64,000 nucleotides of DNA, taken from the NCBI GenBank assembly GCA_963576725.1, contig OY755251.1:36447263-36511262 (forward strand), given 5' to 3'. The position numbers and the translations under genes are program-made. The stretch comes from Azorinus chamasolen. Its lineage: Eukaryota; Mollusca; Bivalvia; Cardiida; Solecurtidae. Numbering within the stretch: the stretch's first letter is position 1; each line of letters begins with the position of its first letter. Shown one piece after another: positions 11,331 through 20,440 of the stretch. The notes under the pieces are model-generated. The model had not been told where the DNA came from. It did no database searches and saw only the letters and a list, made by a program, of their open reading frames with translations.

Positions 11331-11424
11331 TCTGTATGGTTCTTGTATGTGACACATTGTGTACTAGTGGGAATAGTGCTGTAAAATAATTTGAAAATTG
11401 CTTCCTGCATAATGAAGCTACAGG
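10086..11424. mobile_element. 1.34-kb insertion with 11-bp target duplication
   Basis: GCAAATGAATA occurs at 10075-10085 and again at 11425-11435, splitting an otherwise regular 72-bp array. Read on the minus strand, the element would end in TTTTTATTAGTAGTAG, like a non-LTR retroelement tail. It contains a duplicated GGCATCCCTATA motif (about 10352 and 10424), a run of about 16 G (10852-10868) and, at its right, a second retroposon-like tail in the plus sense. Open frames inside (10194-10439 minus, 10651-11055 plus) match no family I recognise. Confidence 0.5.
11140..11327 (+). mobile_element. Retroposon 3' end with (TAA)n tail
   Basis: The segment ends GAAAAGAGCGCTATATAAAT followed by ATGG and a TAA/ATA trinucleotide tail. 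A GCGCTATATAAAT-(ATT/AAT)n ending is common in non-LTR retroposons and SINEs of marine invertebrates. Confidence 0.6.
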
Positions 11425-11830
11425 GCAAATGAATATTAGCCTCTATCAGGTATAAAGAGTCATAAAAGAACTGCCTTAACTGGGTCACCACTGTTTGCAG
11501 GAAATGCATCAATCTATCAGGTAAAGGGTCATACGGGAACTGATCTGGGCTTACTATGTTTGCAAAAACATCCACTTGTATCTCTAGCATGTGCAAAGTC
11601 CTATAAAAGCTGTAGGAACTGAGTCTACACTGTTTGCAAAGGCGTGTAAATGTGTCTGTACCATGTAAAGGATCCTACGGGAGTTGTCTGGTCTGAGCTT
11701 ACTCTGTTTGCAAAGATGAAATATGTCTCTATCAGATAAAGGGCTTTACGGAAGCTATGTGACCAAGATCTTCTCTGTTGACAAGGCGTGAAAGTGTCAT
11801 TTGCAAGCAGTGTAGACCCAGATGAGAAGG
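11425..11830. repeat. Right part of the ~72-bp array of B-type half sites
   Basis: Units of about 65-75 bp each carry GGGTCATACGGGAACTG-like and TCTACACTGTTTGCAAAG-like blocks. The GTTTGC landmarks fall near 11488, 11559, 11632, 11707 and 11778. The array is a B hairpin arm that became tandem. Confidence 0.7.
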
Positions 11831-11918
11831 TCCTTAGTTACAGGGCGGTGGCATAACGGCACAACCTGATATCGGCTGGACGAACGAAATGCGATTATCT
11901 ATAAAACTCTCCTTCAAG

Positions 11919-12117
11919 TACAGTAGAATGGGACCAATTAAAGAGTAACCACATCTGCATTATGAGCAGATGGTTGCTTAATGCAGGACGAAAGTAATGC
12001 AGAAAGCTCCTATAGGAGCTTTCTGCATAACTTTCGTCCTCCATTAAGCGACCACCTGTCTCTGCCACTCAGAAGTATGCCCCTTTTTGGTGATCGCATT
12101 AGAGGGATTTTACTGTA
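11919..12117. mobile_element. P-family hairpin MITE
   Basis: TACAGTA...TACTGTA ends, a core palindrome (GACGAAAGTAATGCAGAAAG and its complement) and a perfect centre GCTCCTATAGGAGC at 12006-12019. The copy is well preserved. Confidence 0.8.
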
Positions 12118-12407
12118 ATTGCTAACACTGTACACGGCAACAGCGCATGTGGTTTAGAACCGGGCTACCTTCTATAAGAGCAAACAACCCTTTTCCAGTA
12201 CACCATTACACTCTAAACAGGTCGTCAGTGGTGATACTGCTAGAAACAGTATTCATTTGAGAAAACAATCAGACCAGAGCAGCTGGAGATGGTAAATCTG
12301 CCGTGGCCGGAAATTAGCCCTTTCTCCGATGTAAAAAAGTAAAGTCAACTCAAATTTGAATATTGGGCAATTTTAACTACTTTGGATTTGATCAAACTAT
12401 CTGAGAA

Positions 12408-12650
12408 ACTATTGATCAAGTGTCAAACAGCTTGAATCCCGATGGGACGCCGAGTTACTGACGTCATCAATACATTTATGAAGTGAGTGGACTAGGTTTA
12501 GACTGGGAACACGTCGGATTCCTTCAAGTGGTATTGTATTTGAAGGGTACACCTTTTGATGCCTTTGCAAACTGTGCAGATCCAGGTCAAACGGTTCTTC
12601 TAGGAGCCATCTGATCAAGGTCTGATCTGTTTGATAATAAAATCAAATAA
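12408..12650. mobile_element. C-family remnant followed by B-family hairpin
   Basis: GTCAAACAGCTTGAATCCCG and GACGCCGAGTTACTGACGTC mark a half C hairpin (12408-12465). TTTGCAAACTGTGCAGATCC to AAGGTCTGATCTGTTTG is a B hairpin (about 12560-12635). Confidence 0.6.
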
Positions 12651-12689
12651 ATATGATTCTACAGTTTCTGACATGGTACAACGTCCTTT

Positions 12690-12901
12690 GCTAATATATG
12701 CCCTGCTAGACACTACCTCTTTGAATAAATTACCGAAAAGGAACATATACCAGAGAAAGGGGAAATGTTAGAAGTGTGTAGTTTTGAAACCATTGTGATT
12801 GATAAATAGAGCATCTGCTCCCATGGAACAATTTATAACAATGGTTTCGAAGTATAACTTTTATAGAGGGATGAAAAGGCGTCAGTAGGAGGGAATGAGT
12901 T
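12690..12901. mobile_element. D-family MITE
   Basis: Right end GGAGGGAATGAGTTAA. The arms GTTTTGAAACCATTGTGATT and AACAATGGTTTCGAAGT surround a damaged centre GCTCCCATGGAAC. Confidence 0.65.
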
Positions 12902-13143
12902 AATATGCCATAGTATAACTTCAGCGTACTTATATTAATATAGGCATTGTGTTTTAAATGGCCTAACTAATACAGTTTCCTTTTTATCCAGCATGCTACC
13001 ATTAGATAAACAATATATTGGAATACATGGGGTGTCATGCCAGTTAGTCCATCACTATTTAGAAACCAGTAGATAGTTATATGTTAGTTACATGTATCTA
13101 ACTGTTGTTTTAAGCGCAACTGTCATCATTCTTTGAAACCATG

Positions 13144-13464
13144 TCAGTTATTCAAGATCGTCGTATTGTACAATGTACAATCAATTTGTTGGATCCACTG
13201 GCTGGTACACTCCGTTGCTGCTTCTGCGACTGAGATGCTGAACGATTCCACGAGATAAGTTAGGGGTTTGATCGCCTTTCCTGGAAATAATTGTATCAGT
13301 ACATGGGGCTGAATGTCAAACCAGTACCATACGGTCATATCACATATTGTGTTTAATGACAATTGATTGGAAACAGCTTGTAGTGGATATATGACATTCC
13401 TTTTAATAAGCAGAGCAACAGACAAACATGGGTTCACAAATATAATAAAATCGTCGCTTCTCAA
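13144..13464 (-). CDS. Unrecognised 106-codon open frame, doubtful
   Basis: An open minus-strand frame begins at an ATG just inside the E palindrome and ends within ordinary AT-rich sequence. The predicted product has no signal peptide, no repeat and no motif I can assign. There is no evident splice site pair and no polyadenylation signal that decides the case. It could be a coding remnant carried with the palindrome, an unrecognised exon, or chance. It is listed because its length is above that of most chance frames nearby. Confidence 0.15.
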   Translation of the reverse strand: MRSDDFIIFVNPCLSVALLIKRNVIYPLQAVSNQLSLNTICDMTVWYWFDIQPHVLIQLFPGKAIKPLTYLVESFSISVAEAATECTSQWIQQIDCTLYNTTILNN

Positions 13465-13544
13465 CCAAATCCTATACTGTGACCACTCTTAAGAATCGTC
13501 TCGAAGAGACGATTCTAAAGAGTGGTCACAACATAGGGTTTGGT
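13463..13544. repeat. E-family palindrome
   Basis: Near-perfect inverted repeat: ACCAAATCCTATACTGTGAC, CACTCTTAAGAATCG, then the complement to ATAGGGTTTGGT. The centre is TCTCGAAGAGA. A sister copy lies at about 47596-47678, and a fragment at about 33250. Confidence 0.8.
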
Positions 13545-13689
13545 GGAGAAAAAAAGAAGTCATTCTCGAAAATGTTTTGATTTACGCATCTTATCTCGAC
13601 CTCTGATAAGAGACACTTAAGTCTGTTTCAGTCTTTACCCATATCCCGCAGTGAAAACAAGGCATCTGTTCAAATGTGGATCATGTGTT

Positions 13690-13790
13690 ATTTTTGACGT
13701 CGAGAAACTATTGATCGAGTGTCAACAGTTTGGATCATGATCAGACGCTGAGTTACTCGGCGTCTCATCAGGATCCAAGCTGTTTACGTA
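13690..13790. mobile_element. C-family hairpin
   Basis: GTCAACAGTTTGGATCATGA, CAGACGCTGAGTTACTCGGC and GTCTCATCAGGATCCAAGCT form the C palindrome. Confidence 0.65.
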
Positions 13791-13794
13791 AGCG

Positions 13795-14130
13795 AATCAG
13801 TCCGCTGTTAGCGGGATAAGTTTAAACAAATGCTACAATATCATCAATCGATGGTGATTAATTGTGATCCAGGCAGAATGTATAGTGGTGTGACGCCTGT
13901 TAATGCAATTAAGAGCAATGTGCTCTTACATACACTTTCGTTAGGCGCCTACGGTTACCCCTTCACCATTGTGATTCCAATCCCGGCCTGTGCATGCTTG
14001 TTGTCATGTGTGGGATCCTTCCCGCTGTATTGCGGTAGGTCGGTGTTTCCATCGGGATGTTCTTTTATGCTCGGAACAATGCAAGGATCTTCCTCCACAT
14101 ATAATAGATTAACGTTGCAGTATGACTGAA
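13795..14130. other. Non-coding stretch with an incidental open frame
   Basis: A plus-strand frame of 99 codons (13830-14129) is open but shows no domain, signal peptide or splice context. I see no other feature. Confidence 0.35.
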
Positions 14131-14137
14131 ATATTGC

Positions 14138-14437
14138 TTAAGCCTTTCCTGCATAGGCTATTTTCAGATCCAACCACTTTGAATAAATCTATCGAAAAGG
14201 AGCATTAACTAGAGAAAAGGATTGTTTTTAGAATGTTGTAGTTTGAAACTATTGTGATAAATAGAGCATTTGTTCCTATAGGAGCAAATGCTCTATTTAT
14301 CACATTGGTTTCATAAAGTGACTTAAAACCATTGTTATAAATAGAGCATTTGCTCCTATAGGAGGATTATCACAATGGTTTCATAAAGTGACTTTTACAG
14401 AGGCGTAGAAAGGCGTATTAATGGAGGAAATGGTTAA
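14138..14437. mobile_element. D-family MITE with internally duplicated hairpin
   Basis: It is bounded by TTAAGCCTTTCC and GGAAATGGTTAA. It holds two D hairpins in series, with centres GTTCCTATAGGAGC (14272-14285) and GCTCCTATAGGAGG (14352-14365), each flanked by AAATAGAGCATTTG. The second is shortened on its right. Duplication of the core inside one element is unusual for the family in this window. Confidence 0.75.
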
Positions 14438-14470
14438 GCGACGTAAACATCAATACAAACAAACATTTCG

Positions 14471-14578
14471 TTAGAACTTTAGTAAGCCGAGAACATTCTC
14501 GTACTGCGCATATATTCCTTCTAAATCATGTCTAAGGTTATGGACTGTATCTTCATTTTCTTTCTTCCGTAAAGCGAT
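14471..14578 (-). CDS. Possible terminal coding exon, coiled-coil-like
   Basis: On the minus strand a good acceptor (CTATTCATTTTTTCAG) is followed by 35 open codons and a stop, in phase 0. The peptide is charged and heptad-like, beginning IALRKKENEDTVHNL and ending YENVLGLLKF, consistent with the end of a coiled coil. No upstream exon was identified, and the minus-strand region just before it holds a P element (14670-14843). The family is not assigned. It may be the last exon of a gene whose body lies upstream, or chance. Confidence 0.35.
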   Translation of the reverse strand: MALRKKENEDTVHNLRHDLEGIYAQYENVLGLLKF

Positions 14579-14669
14579 CTGAAAAAATGAATAGCCAGGA
14601 TCCTGGTTATACGATTTATATGACATGCGACAGATAACGCGACAAGTCATGCACGTACCCACATTGATG

Positions 14670-14843
14670 TACAGGAAACCCCTCTAAATCGGACGTTAAA
14701 TTTAGAATACATATCTTGGAAACAGGGGGCATCTTAACTCAGGATGAAAGTCGTGCAGAAAGCTCTTGCAGTGAGCATCTACCTGCCTGAAAGTATCTAA
14801 ATTCTCTTCTACTAGAATTCCGGTTTTGAGGGGTCTTACTGTA
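14670..14843. mobile_element. P-family MITE
   Basis: TACAGGAAACCCCTCTAAAT at left matches TTTTGAGGGGTCTTACTGTA at right. One core arm remains (GGATGAAAGTCGTGCAGAAA). Confidence 0.75.
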
Positions 14844-15135
14844 TGTTGCCCGCTTGTATCTCTTTAGCAAGTGGAGGAGAGAGAGAGAGAGCTTGTGATG
14901 AGCAACATATCTCGAAAATAATCTATTCAAGTCCAATTTTCTATGATCGACAGGTGCTAATGCTTTCATTGACAGAGCTTTGAATTGCTAATAATGTGTG
15001 TCCCATGTGGCCGTGGAGGCAATTAAGATAAATAAATAATAGCCTAGTCTTCAAAGGTACGTTGTTTGCATTTTTATTGAACAAACACGTACAATATCGT
15101 GTAATTCTATATATAGTTGCCAAACGTCTGATCTG

Positions 15136-15261
15136 GGTTGTTGGTGTTGTTGACGTCCAGGGTTGTTGGTGTTATTGACGTCCAGGGTTGACGTCCAGGG
15201 TTGTTGGTGTTGTTGATGTCCAGGGTTGTTGGTGTTGTTGACGTCCAGGGTTGTTGGTGTC
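15136..15261. repeat. 25-bp tandem repeat, about 5 copies
   Basis: Unit GGTTGTTGGTGTTGTTGACG plus TCCAG, with one truncated copy near 15183. Copies are nearly identical, so the expansion is recent. Confidence 0.9.
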
Positions 15262-15420
15262 GCCGCCGTCGTTTACAGTTTGTCCACTGGCATTTGATCG
15301 AATCAGACTATAGTTGTATAATATAATAGTCATATCGATATTTGAGTAGACAATAGTTCTTCACAGCAGGGTAAATAGTAACGGATTTTACACATTTTAA
15401 GGCTTTGAATTGAATTTAAG

Positions 15421-15612
15421 TACAAAAGAACCTGTTTTAAGCGACTATCAAAAAGAGGTCTGATTGTGGGTCTGTAAGGTAGGTAAAAAGTACTGCAGAA
15501 AGCTCCTATAGGAACTGTCTGCATTCCTTTTGCCCTGCAGTAAGCAACTGCATGCTTTTTAACACACCTATGTTTAATAAATGAATGATCGCTTAGGACA
15601 GGTTCTACTGCA
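15421..15612. mobile_element. P-family MITE, divergent ends
   Basis: AAAAGAACCTGTTTTAAGCGA at left matches TCGCTTAGGACAGGTTCTACT at right. Core GCAGAAAGCTCCTATAGGAA, with the centre at 15502-15515. Confidence 0.7.
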
Positions 15613-16980
15613 GGCATGTATTATGTTTTAGAATAGATGAATGTAGGTTTCTCTAATAACAAGTAAAGTTGTCTAACAAAGGGAGGTAACCGTGGACAGT
15701 TTTACCCATTAGCAAAACAATCACAATCTCCTTGCAGAGTTGTCGTTCGTTACTCTCACAATACACCTCTGCGATGGGCTCATGCCAATAGTTTGTGTTT
15801 TATGGTTATCTGAGTCGATAGTTTATATCAAAATAGCCTGAATCAAGAATATATAGCTTTTACTCTATCATAAAACTGGTAATACAGTTTAATTTCAGAG
15901 AATAGTTGATGACCTATTTTCATGCCGCTTTACGCTTCGAGTATTGCACAAATGTAAACAATCAAAATGGAATGATGTCTGCTCAATATTTTGAAAACAG
16001 TTTCTGCATATTATAGATTCCGAACTTCTTATAAGGCACTGAAATTCTGCTATAACCTCAAAGGACACACAACGTTTTCCTTTTCTTCCGTTGAACTGTC
16101 AACGAAACACACAAATCAATTTACTTTCAGTTTTGTACGGGAGTTAGTTTCCTTTCCGACTACTTCCTGAGCCAACTACAGAGGCATTTGTAATGTAACC
16201 GGGTGTAAGAGAGTGACAGAATCACCGTTCTGACATACAGGGGAGCTAACTGTAAAAGTGTTATCTTGTAGCAATCGAATCACTGTGCCGACATATAAGG
16301 GAGGTAACCGTGACCTAACCATTATCCTGCTATCCGCTCCCTGGCCTTACCCGTATATATTGAAATAAAACATGTTTAAACTAAACAACTAACAGTTTCT
16401 CAAAATATTGATCCAGTTGGATATCGTCAAAACTGCACCCGTGTCACGTTTAATATTATATTATATTTTTCGCTACAGCGTAAGGGTTTAAAACAACAGT
16501 TGTTATATAAATATAAAAGGTACGTTAACTAGCGGGGCGATTATACTGCGGACCGCTTCAGGTGAAATATACATACATGTATGTATATGTCCTGAAAAAC
16601 AGTAAACAGATTTCCTCTTCGTCGGTTCGCAACAAAGTATAATGGAAATACTGATACGTTCAAAGATATTTTGAAGAATGGTAGAGCCATAAAATATGAT
16701 TATACAAAATTATACCCAAACAGAAAAAACACCGGAAAGATTGTACATATGGAACAAACGGTTCTCCTCCAACTTAACTGTCTTAATTCTTTGTTATTTT
16801 GGCCTTTCATTTCACACTAAATGTCACTATGTTAAAATGTTTGCGGTTCAGATCTTGATTGTACCCTAGTTGTCTCGTTGTCTTATCAGAATCCAAACAT
16901 ATACTATCTTTGAAACTAGACTGTTTCTATGCACTTATAAAACATGTGAAGAGAAAAAAATGTTTGTTCAACATTTGGAT
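15613..16980. other. Non-coding, no gene recognised
   Basis: Only short features were seen: GGGAGGTAACCGTG at about 15680 and again at about 16300, and a small palindrome ACATACATGTATGT near 16572. No exon with splice sites or conserved peptide was recognised. Confidence 0.45.
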
Positions 16981-17029
16981 CAGGAGCAATTTCGACTACT
17001 TCCGAATCGATCATGATTTTGAGATACCA

Positions 17030-17125
17030 TGACCGAGTGTCAAATAATTTGCCTCCTTATGAGACACCCAGTTACTCGGAGTCACTCGGCGTCTCAATAG
17101 GATCCAAGCTTTTTGACACTCTGTC
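17030..17125. mobile_element. C-family hairpin with internal duplication
   Basis: GAGTGTCAAATAATTTGCCT to GGATCCAAGCTTTTTGACAC. The centre has an extra ACTCGGAGTC before the ACTCGGCGTC block. Confidence 0.6.
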
Positions 17126-17791
17126 AATATTATCTCATAAGCTTGAATGAATCAGAAATAAGTAACAACGGCAACAGATTGGAGCTGAACCAGACCTCAT
17201 TTTCATAGCAGGCTAAGGGTACAATGTAAATAGCAATTGGATTTGTAGTTTCTTTTTATAGAACAAATTATTATTGTGATATCGCGAACACATGCGGAAC
17301 TAATCGAAACACCTAAGGGAACCAAACAGAACATCACTGGATAGTTACGATTCGCACAGAATTAAAAAGAACACAGATGTTTGTCAAATACGAGAGCGAA
17401 TGGCTTAAGGTAAGATTTAACACGTAGAAAAAAATACACTTTATAACATTCATAGCATTTGCTTCTGTTGTTGTTTCATTTGTTGTTACAATAAATGACT
17501 ATATATAAGATATGTTCACCGTTAATATCCCGAACATTCTGCATAACTCTTAAACCTTCCACGGCCAATGTCGCAAAAATGCACCACGACAAATAGTGCA
17601 GTCCCAGATCAGAAGTCGCCATTTTAGGGCGGAGTCGGACCAGGGACTTCGCTTTTTGTCTCAATCTCTATTTCTATACCTGTGCTTTATTCCTTTGAAA
17701 TTTGCATTTATCTATCTTATTTCCTTATTTTACCGACCGATTTAACAAAATTGGATTGCAGACGACAATTAGAAATTTGGCGCCGAAAGAG
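17126..17791. other. Non-coding, no gene recognised
   Basis: The end of a C-type element may be present at about 17758-17795 (GCAGACGACAATTAG ... GGCGCCGAAAGAGTTAA). A 62-codon minus-strand frame (17476-17664) has no supporting context. Confidence 0.35.
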
Positions 17792-17992
17792 TTAACACAT
17801 TCCCTCCTAGTGACACATTTTGGCGCCTCTGTAAAAGTCACATTTTGAAACCATTGCTCTATTCATCACAATGGTAAAACAAAACTACATAATTCTAAAA
17901 TTCTCCTTTTCTATCGTTAATGCTCATTTTCGGTAGATTTATTCAAAGAGGCTGGGTCTAAAATAGTCTAGGAGGGAATGGGTGTTACTATG
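17792..17992. mobile_element. D-family MITE, shortened centre
   Basis: It runs TTAACACATTCCCTCCTAG to CTAGGAGGGAATGGGTGTTA. The arms meet as GAAACCATTGCTCTATTCATC, lacking one side of the stem. Confidence 0.7.
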
Positions 17993-18239
17993 TAAGTGCC
18001 GAACCTCTTGAGATTATTCGGTGCCATATGTAATTCCTCTTCCACACTTAATTACATCCTATGAATACCGGTTCAGTGTAGATGCTCATTGTAACGCAAG
18101 TGTATTGCCATCTCATCAGATACCGATCTGGTAGAGATCTACCGTTGTGTTAACACTTAGTCTGCTGTGAAAAAATAATGACTGTACAAATATGGAAATG
18201 TTCAATATTTATTACTTCCGGTTCGATCAAGATAATGCG

Positions 18240-18375
18240 AAACATTTTATCAAGTGTCGTGACTCAAGCTTTTGATGACCAATTGACCAAATGTCAAGAG
18301 GTTTGATTATGGTGAGAGGCCGAGTTCCTCGTCATCTCATCTGGATCTAAACTGTTTGCAAATGTGAGTCTGGTC
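18240..18375. mobile_element. C-family hairpin
   Basis: GTCAAGAGGTTTGATTATGG, GAGAGGCCGAGTTCCTCGTC and ATCTGGATCTAAACTGTTTG. Confidence 0.6.
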
Positions 18376-18411
18376 GCGAATAGCGAAAAAAGGACTAAAA
18401 TAGATACGGAA

Positions 18412-18668
18412 TACAGCTGAATCCCGATAATTCGAACTCGGATAACTCGAACAGAACGTTAAGCCCATCCAAAACTTAAAATACAGAATTGCTCTAAACT
18501 GTATCGCTACATATATCTAGAAACACATGTTGAAGCTTAATACAGTTTTAAAGTAATGCTGAAAGCTCCTACAGGAGTTTTCAGCATTATTTAGACCTGT
18601 ATGAAGCTGTGCACTCGAGAAATTGTTCAGATTAGAAATCGGATAACTCGAACTTCTGAATTCTGTTT
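18412..18668. mobile_element. P-family MITE, 'gataattcgaac' subtype
   Basis: TACAGCTGAATCCCGATAAT at left, and AATCGGATAACTCGAACTTC near the right end. The core has GCTCCTACAGGAGT at 18565-18578. Confidence 0.7.
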
Positions 18669-18716
18669 CCGTAGCAGAAAATTTACAGACAACAGTTAAT
18701 AGCCAATAATTGGTAC

Positions 18717-18944
18717 TTAACTGTTTCCTTCATATAAACGCCGTTTCATGCGTTTGCAAACGGAGTAGGCCAGATTAGACGGCTCCGAGAGCTCTGTTTG
18801 CTTATGTAATTTTATAAATATTTTTCTTTAGTTTCTAAAATGGCTACAATGTTCCAATTTCTATATTTCAGTATAACTATTTTGCCAATGAATATTCAGT
18901 AGGTACTGAACTGTTAACAGGATATGGAACAGGGAAAGCGTTAA
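18717..18944. mobile_element. B-family MITE directly upstream of the lectin gene
   Basis: It starts TTAACTGTTTCCTTCATATA and ends AACAGGGAAAGCGTTAA. The hairpin is cut short (GACGGCTCCGAGAGC). Its right end lies 85 bp before the lectin start codon, so any proximal promoter or 5' UTR must overlap it. Confidence 0.7.
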
Positions 18945-19029
18945 GGGTTAAAATCACTAAGTGGAAGAGAAATATCAAGTATTTGTACATAATTCTAAAC
19001 GACGGTCCACTGATAAGAAGTGTTTCGCA

Positions 19030-20076
19030 ATGCCGGTGACGGGGTTTCTTGCTTGTGTTATGGTGATATGTTGTTTATTACCAGGGAACGCAGGTGCAGA
19101 CAGAAAGCGTACTGAAACTCGTGCCCAGGGAAGGAGAATTTCAAGACTAGAACGAATGGTCTACGAGGAATCCATTGAATTTCGTAAAACATTATTGGAT
19201 ATATCTTCAACAATGGAAGGAATGCAGGAATGCTGTAACAAATCCGTGCACAACACATGTCCAGATGGTGAAAAACATTCCACAATAGACAGCAAAACTA
19301 CAATTAAACATATTGGGGATGGCGATATCACGGCTCTCTTATCCGGAATACAGGACGAAAAGGATTATGTAAGAAGTGCAATCAAACATGTCCAACTGGA
19401 TAATGAAAGACTTGTTCAACGAACTGAGTTCCTTCAAAGTTTCGAGAAAACCATTTCTGAAAGTCAAATGGAAATTGAGAGACTTGCACAATCATCTGCG
19501 CAAGTAGACAGCTTTCAGAGTAATATCACCGATCGGTTAACAGAAGACAAGGGTGAGATTATGAAGGAAATAGCTATTTGCAACAACATGTTAAGCACTT
19601 TGAAAGAAACGATAGACGCAATGAATGTAGAGCTAATGGAATTAAAACAGACATGTGCAACGGGAATTGTAAAGAAATGTGAAACTCCATGGATACGTTT
19701 TCAGGACTCTTGCTATTATCTCTCATCCGAAACTGGAAATTGGGAGGAAGCAAGGAACAACTGTTCGATCCTGAAAGCTTACCTAGTTGAGATAAACAAT
19801 GAACAAGAAGAAACATTCCTACTCAGAACCATCCCAGAGACCCCTGAGCTTGGGAATGCAGGCCCTTGGATTGGTGGTTCGGACCAGGACATCGAGGGTG
19901 AATGGAGATGGAGCTCTAGTGGTAAACTTATTGGCGAGGGATATTCCGATTGGCATCAAAATGAACCAAACGGCGGGACGTCCGAAAACTGTTTAAACTT
20001 TCAGTTGAAATATAGCTTCTTCAAGTGGAATGACTTATCCTGTCATTACAAATTACGTTACATATGTGAAAAATAA
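19030..20076 (+). CDS. Secreted coiled-coil C-type lectin, intronless
   Basis: A 348-residue protein. An in-frame stop at 18958-18960 precedes it, and the ATG at 19030 is the first in-frame methionine. It opens a signal peptide, MPVTGFLACVMVICCLL, with likely cleavage near residue 23. Residues of about 30-215 are charged and heptad-rich, typical of an oligomerising coiled-coil stalk. The C-type lectin domain is at 216-348. It has the expected cysteines (217, 228, 245, 321, 338, 346), a WIGG motif, GEWRW, EPN (312-314) and WND (333-335). EPN with WND is the calcium-site-2 set linked to mannose-type sugars, so calcium-dependent glycan binding is expected. Expansion of such lectins for immune recognition is common in bivalves. 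No intron interrupts the frame. I see no TATA box. A partial duplicate follows at 20441. Confidence 0.93.
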   Translation: MPVTGFLACVMVICCLLPGNAGADRKRTETRAQGRRISRLERMVYEESIEFRKTLLDISSTMEGMQECCNKSVHNTCPDGEKHSTIDSKTTIKHIGDGDITALLSGIQDEKDYVRSAIKHVQLDNERLVQRTEFLQSFEKTISESQMEIERLAQSSAQVDSFQSNITDRLTEDKGEIMKEIAICNNMLSTLKETIDAMNVELMELKQTCATGIVKKCETPWIRFQDSCYYLSSETGNWEEARNNCSILKAYLVEINNEQEETFLLRTIPETPELGNAGPWIGGSDQDIEGEWRWSSSGKLIGEGYSDWHQNEPNGGTSENCLNFQLKYSFFKWNDLSCHYKLRYICEK

Positions 20077-20184
20077 TCACAGAGACGATTACTAAAATCA
20101 ATATTTAACAGCATCTATAATAGCCTATTGACACTGGCATTTTGGCTATGTAGAAACTTCAGAATTATATTTGTATTATATTCT

Positions 20185-20340
20185 GGAAAAGGGTGATCCT
20201 TCGAAAGCAAAAGTAAAAATGTAAAAAGAGAAAATTGCAGACTCGGTTTTATTGAGTCTGTTCATGAGTAGTAATTAAAAGTGCAACACTACGCACGCCC
20301 CCTAGCACCGGCTTAAGCAATATTCAATTTTCAAAACTAA
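20185..20340 (-). repeat. F-family repeat (AATAAA hairpin)
   Basis: It contains GCAGACTCGGTTTTATTGAG plus TCTG, which on the minus strand is an AATAAA in the loop of a 7-bp stem, followed by the family's CACGCCCCCTAGCACCGGCT block. It lies between the lectin and its pseudogene. Confidence 0.75.
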
Positions 20341-20417
20341 TTCCTATTGGAGCCGTCTGATCTGGGTCTACTCTGATTGCAAAGGTGTAGTAAGGCGTAT
20401 TTAAGGAGTAATGGGTT
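20341..20417. mobile_element. B-family right half
   Basis: It starts abruptly at GGAGCCGTCTGATCTGGGTC and runs to GTAATGGGTTAA, that is, one arm and one end of a B element. Confidence 0.6.
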
Positions 20418-20440
20418 AACTCTATTTGTAATTTCTTATC

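Noticed and set aside
18961..19029. Extension of the lectin to a GTG at 18961
   Set aside because: Animal genes start at ATG; the first in-frame ATG at 19030 opens a clear signal peptide, and the upstream 23 codons follow directly after an in-frame stop.
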